Source of the DNA: Clusia tigrina
Taxonomy: Eukaryota > Arthropoda > Insecta > Diptera > Clusiidae
Reading direction: 5' to 3'
NCBI GenBank assembly: GCA_920105625.2
Contig: CAKKTE020000328.1
Coordinates: forward strand, 2,480,001 to 2,544,000
DNA length: 64,000 nt
In this document: piece after piece, positions 59,071-64,000 of the stretch
Layout: every line of letters begins with the position of its first letter
Position numbering within the stretch: position 1 is the stretch's first letter
Translations under genes and position numbers: made by a program
Notes under the pieces: model-generated
What the model saw: the letters and a program-made list of their open reading frames with translations, nothing else
Told to the model about the DNA's origin: nothing
Database searches by the model: none

Positions 59071-62000
59071 ATAGGTGTAGGACGCACCGTAAATAAGTTA
59101 GGGCCATTTGAAGTTTTAGCAGTGTTTGATTTGGGGACTCAAGGGTAGCATAGCTTTGAGCGATAACTTAAATTGACAAGATGCTCGAGTACTTTACTGT
59201 TAAAAAATTTGAATTTTTTATGACGCTCCAGTAAAAAGTTACAAGCATTTGTATTTGCAAACTTTGATAGGTGTAGGACGTACTGTATAGAAGTTAGGGC
59301 CATTTGAAGTTTTATCAGTGTTTGATTTGGGACTCAAGGGTAGCATTGCTTTGAGCGATAGCTTAAATTGCCAAGAGGCTCGAGTACTTTATTGTTACAA
59401 AATTTCAAGGTTTTATGCCGCTCCAGTAAAAAGTTACAAGCATTTGTATGTTGCAAACTTTGATAGGTGTAGGACGTACCGTATAGATGTTAGGGCCATT
59501 TGAAGTTTTATCAGTGTTTGATTTGGGACTCAAGGGTAGCATAGCTTTGAGCGATAGCTTAAATTTACAAGAGGCTCGAGTACTTTATTGTTACAAAATT
59601 TCAAGGTTTTATGACGCTCCAGTAGAAAGGTACAAGCATTTGTATATTGCAAACTTTGATAGGTCTAGGACGTACCGTATAGAAGTTAGGGCCATGTGAA
59701 GTTTCATCAGGCTTTGATTTGGGACTCAAGGGTAGCATCTTTGAGCGATAACTTAAATTGACAAGATACTCGAGTACTTTACTGTTAAAAAATTTCAAGG
59801 TTTTATGACGCTCCAGTAAAAAGTTACAAGCATTTGTAAGAGGCAAACTATGATAGGTGTAGGACGTACCGTATAGAAGTTAGGGCCATTTGAACTTTTA
59901 TAAGTGTTTGATTTGGGACTCAAGGGTAGCATCGCTTTGAGCGATAGCTTAAATTGACAAGAGGCTCAAGTACTTTATTGTTACTAAATTTCAAGGTTTT
60001 ATGACGCTCCAGTATAAAGTTACAAGCATTTGTATGTTGCAAACTATGATAGGTGTAGGACGTACCGTATAGAAGTAAGGGCCATTTGAAGTTTTATCAG
60101 TGTTTGATTTGGGATTCAAGGGTAGCATTGCTTTGAGCGATAACTTAAATTGACAAGAGACGCGAGTACTTTATTGTTACAAAATTTGAAGGTTTTATGA
60201 CGCTCCAGTAAAAAGTTACAAGCATTTGTATGTTGCAAACTTTGATAGGTGTAGGACGTACCGTATAGAAGTAAGGGCCATTTGAAGTTTTATCAGTGTT
60301 TGATTTGGGATTCAAGGGTAGCATTGCTTTGAGCGATGGCTTAAATTGACAAGCGGCTCGAGTACTTTACTGTTACAAAATTTCAAGGTTTTATGACGCT
60401 CCAGTAAAAAGTTACAAGCATTTGTATGTTGCAGACTTTGATAGGTGTAGGACGTACCGTAAAGAAGTTAGGGCCATTTGAAGTTTTAGCAGTGTTTGAT
60501 TTGGGGACTCAAGGGTAGCATAGCTTTGAGCGATTACTTAAATTGACAAGATGCTCGAGTACTTTACTGTTAAAAAATTTCAAGGTTTTATGACGCTCCA
60601 GTAAAAAGTTACATGCATTTGTATGAGGCAAACTTTGATAGGTGTAGGACGTACCGTATAGAAGTCAGGGCCATTTGAAGTTTTATCAGTGTTTGATTTG
60701 GGACTCAAGGGTAGCATAGCTTTGAGCGATGGCTTAAATTGACCAGCGGCTCGAGTACTTTACTGTTACAAAATTTCAAGGTTTTATGACGCTCCAGTAA
60801 AAAGTTACAAGCATTTGTATGTTGCAAACTTTGATAGGTGTAGGACGTACTGTATAGAAGTAAGTGCAATTTGAAGTTTTATCAGTGTTTGAGTTGGGAA
60901 TCAAGGGTAGCATAGCTTTGAGCGATAACTTAAATTGACAAGAGGCTTGAGTACTTTATTGTTACAAAATTTGAAGGTTTTATGACGCTCCAGTAAAAAG
61001 TTACAAGCATTTGTATGTTGCAAAGTTTGATAGGTGTAGGACGTACCGTATAGAAGTTAGGGCCATTTGAAGTTTTATCAGTGTTTGATTTGGGACTCAA
61101 GGGTAGGATAGCTTTGAGCGATAACTTAAATTGACAAGTAACTCAAGTACTTTATTGTTGCAAAATTTGAAGGTTTTATGACGCTCCAGTAAAAAGTTAC
61201 AAGCATTTGTATTTGCAAACTTTGATATGTGTAGGACGTACTGTATAGAAGTTAGGGCCATTTGAAGTTTTATCAGTGTTTGATTTGGGACTTAAGGGTA
61301 GCATTACTTTGAGCGATAGCTTAAATTGACAAGAGGCTCGAGTACTTTATTGTTACAAAATTTCAAGGTTTTATGCCGCTCCAGTAAAAAGTTACAAGCA
61401 TTTGTATGTTGCAAACTTTGATAGGTGTAGGACGTACCGTATAGAAGTTAGGGCCATGTGAAGTTTCATCAGTGTTTGATTTGGGACTCAAGGGTAGCAT
61501 CTTTGAGCGATAACTTAAATTGACAAGATGCTCGAGTACGTTATTGTTACAAAATTTCAAGGTTTTATGCCGCTCCAGTAAAAAGTTACAAGCATTTGTA
61601 TGTTGCAAAATTTGATAGGTGTAGGTCGTACCGTATAGAAGTTTGGGCCCTTTGAAGTTTTATCAGTGTCTGATTTGGGACTCAAGGGTGCCATAGCTTT
61701 GAGAGATAGCTTAAATTGACAAGAGACTCGAGTACTTTATTGTTACAAAATTTCAAGGTTTTATGACGCTCCAGTATAAAATTACAAGCATTTGTATGTT
61801 GCAAACTATGATAGGTGTAGGACGTACCGTATAAAAGTTAGGGCCATTTAAAGTTTTCTCAGTGTTTGATTTGGGACTCAACGGTAGCATTGCTTTGAGC
61901 GATAACTTAAATTGACAAGAGACTCAAGTACTTTATTGTTACAAAATTTGAAGGTTTTATGACGCTCCAGTAAAACGTTACAAGCATTTGTATGTTGCAA

Positions 62001-62208
62001 ACTTTGATAGGTGTAGGACGTACCGTATAGAAGTAAGGGCCATTTGAAGTTTTATCAGTGTATGATTTGGGACTCAAGGGTAGCATTGCTTTGAGCGATA
62101 ACTTAAATTGACAAGTGACTCGAGTACTTTATTGTTACAAAGTTTCAAGGTTTTATGACGCTCCAGTAAAAAGTTACAAACATTTGTATGTTGCAAACTT
62201 TGATAGGT

Positions 62209-62226
62209 GTAGGACCGTATATAAGT
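62209..62226. other. 4-bp deletion in one region D monomer
   Basis: The copy reads GTAGGACCGTATATAAG, lacking four bases of the usual GTAGGACGTACCGTAT, which removes one of the two adjacent CpG sites. It was not seen elsewhere in the window. Confidence 0.82.
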
Positions 62227-63209
62227 AAGGGCCATTTGAAGTCTTATCAGTGTTTGATTTGGGACTCAAGGGGAGCATTGCTTTGAGCGATAACTTAAAT
62301 TGACAAGTGACTCGAGTACTTTATTGTTACAAAATTTGAAGGTTATATGACGCTCCAGTAAAAATTTACAAGCATTTGTATGTTGCAAACTTTGATAGGT
62401 GTAGGACATACCGTATATAAGTTAGGGAAATTTGAAGTTTTATCAGTGTTTGATTTGGGACTCAAGGGTAGCATAGCTTTGAGCGATAACTTAAATTGAC
62501 AAGAGGCTCGAGTACTTTATTGTTAAAAAATGTTAAGGTTTTATGACGCTCCAGTAAAAAGTTACAAGCATTTGTATGTTGCAAACTTTGATAGGTGTAG
62601 GACGTACCGTATATATGTTAGGGCCATTTGAAGATTTATCAGTGTTTGACTTGGGACTCAAGGGTAGCATAGCTTTAAGCGATGGTTTAAATTCACAAGA
62701 GGCTTGAGTACTTTATTGTTACAAAATTTCAAGGTTTTATGACGCTCCAGTAAAACGTTACAACCATTTGTATGTTGCAAACTTTGATAGGTGTAGGACG
62801 TACCGGATAGAAGTAAGGGCCATTTGAAGTTTTATCAGTGTTTGATTTGGGACTCAAGGGTAGCATTGTTTTGAGCGATAACCTAAATTGACAAGAGACT
62901 CGAGTACTTTATTGTTACAAAATTTGAAGGTTTTATGACGCTCCAGTAAAAAGTTACAAGCATTTGTATAATGCAAACTTTGATAGGTGTAGGACGTACC
63001 GTATAGAAGTTAGGGCCCTTTGAAGTTTTATCAGTGTTTGATTTGGGACTCAAGGGTAGCATAGCTTTGAGCGATAACTTAAATTGACAAGATGCTCGAG
63101 AACTTTACTGTTAAAAAATTTCAAGGTTTTATGACGCTCCAGTAAAAAGTTACAAGCATTTGTATGAGGCAAACTTTGATAGGTGTAGGACGTACCGTAT
63201 AGAAGTTAG

Positions 63210-63232
63210 GGCCATTTCAAGTGTTTGATTTG
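63210..63232. other. 9-bp deletion in one region D monomer
   Basis: GGGCCATTTCAAG is followed directly by TGTTTGATTT, losing nine bases of the GAAGTTTTATCAG segment. This change is private to this unit. An exchange between the short AAGT and CAGT stretches could explain it. Confidence 0.8.
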
Positions 63233-64000
63233 GGACTCAAGGGTAGCATAGCTTTGAGCGATGGCTTAAATTGACAAGCGGCTCGAGTACTTTATTGTTA
63301 CAAAATTTCAAGGTTTTATAACACTCCAGTAAAAAGTTACAAGCATTTGTATGTTCCAAACTTTGATAGGGGTAGGACGTACTGTATAGAAGTAAGTGCC
63401 ATTTGAAGTTGTATCAGTGTTTGAGTTGGGACTCAAGGGTAGCATAGGTTTGAGCGATAACTTAAATTGACAAGAGGCTTGAGTACTTTATTGTTACAAA
63501 ATTTGAAGGTTTTATGACGCTCCAGTAAAAAGTTCCAAGCATTTGTATGTTGCAAAGTTTGATAGTTGTAGGACGTACCGTATAGTAGTTAGGGCCATTT
63601 GAAGTTTTATCAGTGTTTGATTTGGGACTCAAGGGTAGCATAGCTTTGAGGAGATAACTTAAATTGACAAGATGCTCGAGTACTTTACTGTTAAAAAATT
63701 TCAAGGTTTTATGACGCTCCAGTAAAAAGTTACAAGCATTTGTATTTGAAAACTTTGATAGGTGTAGGACGTACCGTATAGAAGTTAGGGCCATTTGAAG
63801 TTTTATCAGTGTTTGATTTGGGACTCAAGGGTAGCATTGCTTTGAGCGATAGCTTAAATTGACAAGAAGCTCGAATACTTTATTGTTACAAAATTTCAAG
63901 GTTTTATGACGCTCCAGTAAAAAGTTACAAGCATTTGTATGTTGCAAACTTTGATAGGTTTAGGACGTACCGTATAGATGTTAGGGCCATTTCAAGTTTT

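Larger units (their letters stand above)
1..64000. repeat. 196-bp satellite DNA, continuous head-to-tail array filling the window
   Basis: The same roughly 196-bp unit recurs without a break from the first to the last base, always in one orientation. GGACTC anchors at 1, 197 and 393 establish the period, and the rhythm persists to the end with small slips from 1-9 bp indels. About 326-327 units fit. Both window ends lie inside the array, so its true extent is unknown. No non-satellite insert of even 50 bp was seen. A unit of this length is close to one nucleosome plus linker, as in many centromeric or pericentromeric satellites (general knowledge). The eukaryotic, heterochromatic assignment is inference. 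I do not recognise the family by name. Confidence 0.98.
59071..64000. repeat. Region D: degenerate mixture of A-, B- and C-type monomers
   Basis: About 25 monomers with tags from all other regions in no fixed order: GGGGACTC (59,133 and 60,503), GCATCTTTG (59,737 and 61,500), GGGTGCC with GAGAGATAGC (about 61,690), CAACGG with CTTTTCTCAG (61,860), GGTTATATGAC (62,343) and GAGGAGATAAC (63,650). Private point changes and small deletions are more frequent than in region C (for example GAGCGATTAC, TTTGATATG, GTTCCAAAC, CTCGAGAAC). The high private variation suggests that little recent homogenisation occurred here. Confidence 0.8.

Noticed and set aside
1..64000. CRISPR-like array of regular repeats
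   Set aside because: The whole 196-bp unit is repeated with no unique spacers; CRISPR repeats are about 23-50 bp with variable spacers.
1..64000. TTAGGG hexamers reminiscent of vertebrate telomere repeats
   Set aside because: Single TTAGGG appears once per monomer inside GAAGTTAGGGCC and alternates with TAAGGG; it is never tandem.
1..64000. 5S rDNA, tRNA-like or SINE-derived origin of the monomer
   Set aside because: No Pol III A or B box, no poly-A tail, and no recognisable rRNA or tRNA segment could be found on either strand.

Overview
The whole 64 kb window is one uninterrupted tandem array of a single satellite DNA. The unit is about 196 bp and roughly 36% G+C (counted on one representative monomer), all copies lie head-to-tail in the same orientation, and I estimate 326-327 copies. 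I find no protein-coding gene, RNA gene, transposon, CRISPR array, origin or unique spacer. This organisation points to a eukaryotic chromosome, most likely centromeric, pericentromeric or other constitutive heterochromatin. I do not recognise the monomer as a named satellite and cannot assign a lineage.

Monomer numbering used here starts at the G of GGACTC as base 1. Main landmarks are a GAGCGAT motif (around base 24), an overlapping XhoI/ScaI core CTCGAGTACT (50-59), an AAAATTT tract (70-76), GACGCTCC (88-95), TTGCAAACTTTG (122-133), GGACGTACCGTAT (143-155), GGGCCATTTGAAG (163-175) and ATCAGTGTTTGATTT (181-195). Because 196 is not a multiple of 3, the reading frame shifts at every monomer. 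Open frames therefore recur periodically but stay short (144 codons at most) and are not genes.

Layout: (A) 1-9,155, fairly uniform 'old-type' monomers with patchwork local duplications in multiples of 196 bp (392, 980, 1,372, 1,764, 1,960, 4,704 bp). (Transition) 9,156-11,795, where the first B/C-type variants appear. (B) 11,796-32,705, a mosaic built from an 11-monomer unit of 2,154 bp and derivatives spaced 1,762, 2,355 and 2,551 bp. (C) 32,706-59,070, the most ordered part. It is a 7-monomer higher-order repeat (HOR) of 1,370 bp (types M1-M7), present in seven complete canonical copies, plus shorter and longer derivatives. These include a 3/6-monomer HOR (587/1,175 bp) built on a recombinant M4/M1 monomer, and block duplications at 6,068, 4,700, 2,154 and 1,959 bp. 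(D) 59,071-64,000, a degenerate mix of A-, B- and C-type monomers with more private changes and small deletions.

The biology is array evolution rather than gene function. Unequal exchange and conversion between monomers at register-preserving positions generated nested HORs, and much point variation falls at CpG sites in the direction expected for methylated-cytosine decay. C looks youngest (near-identical copies); A and D look older.
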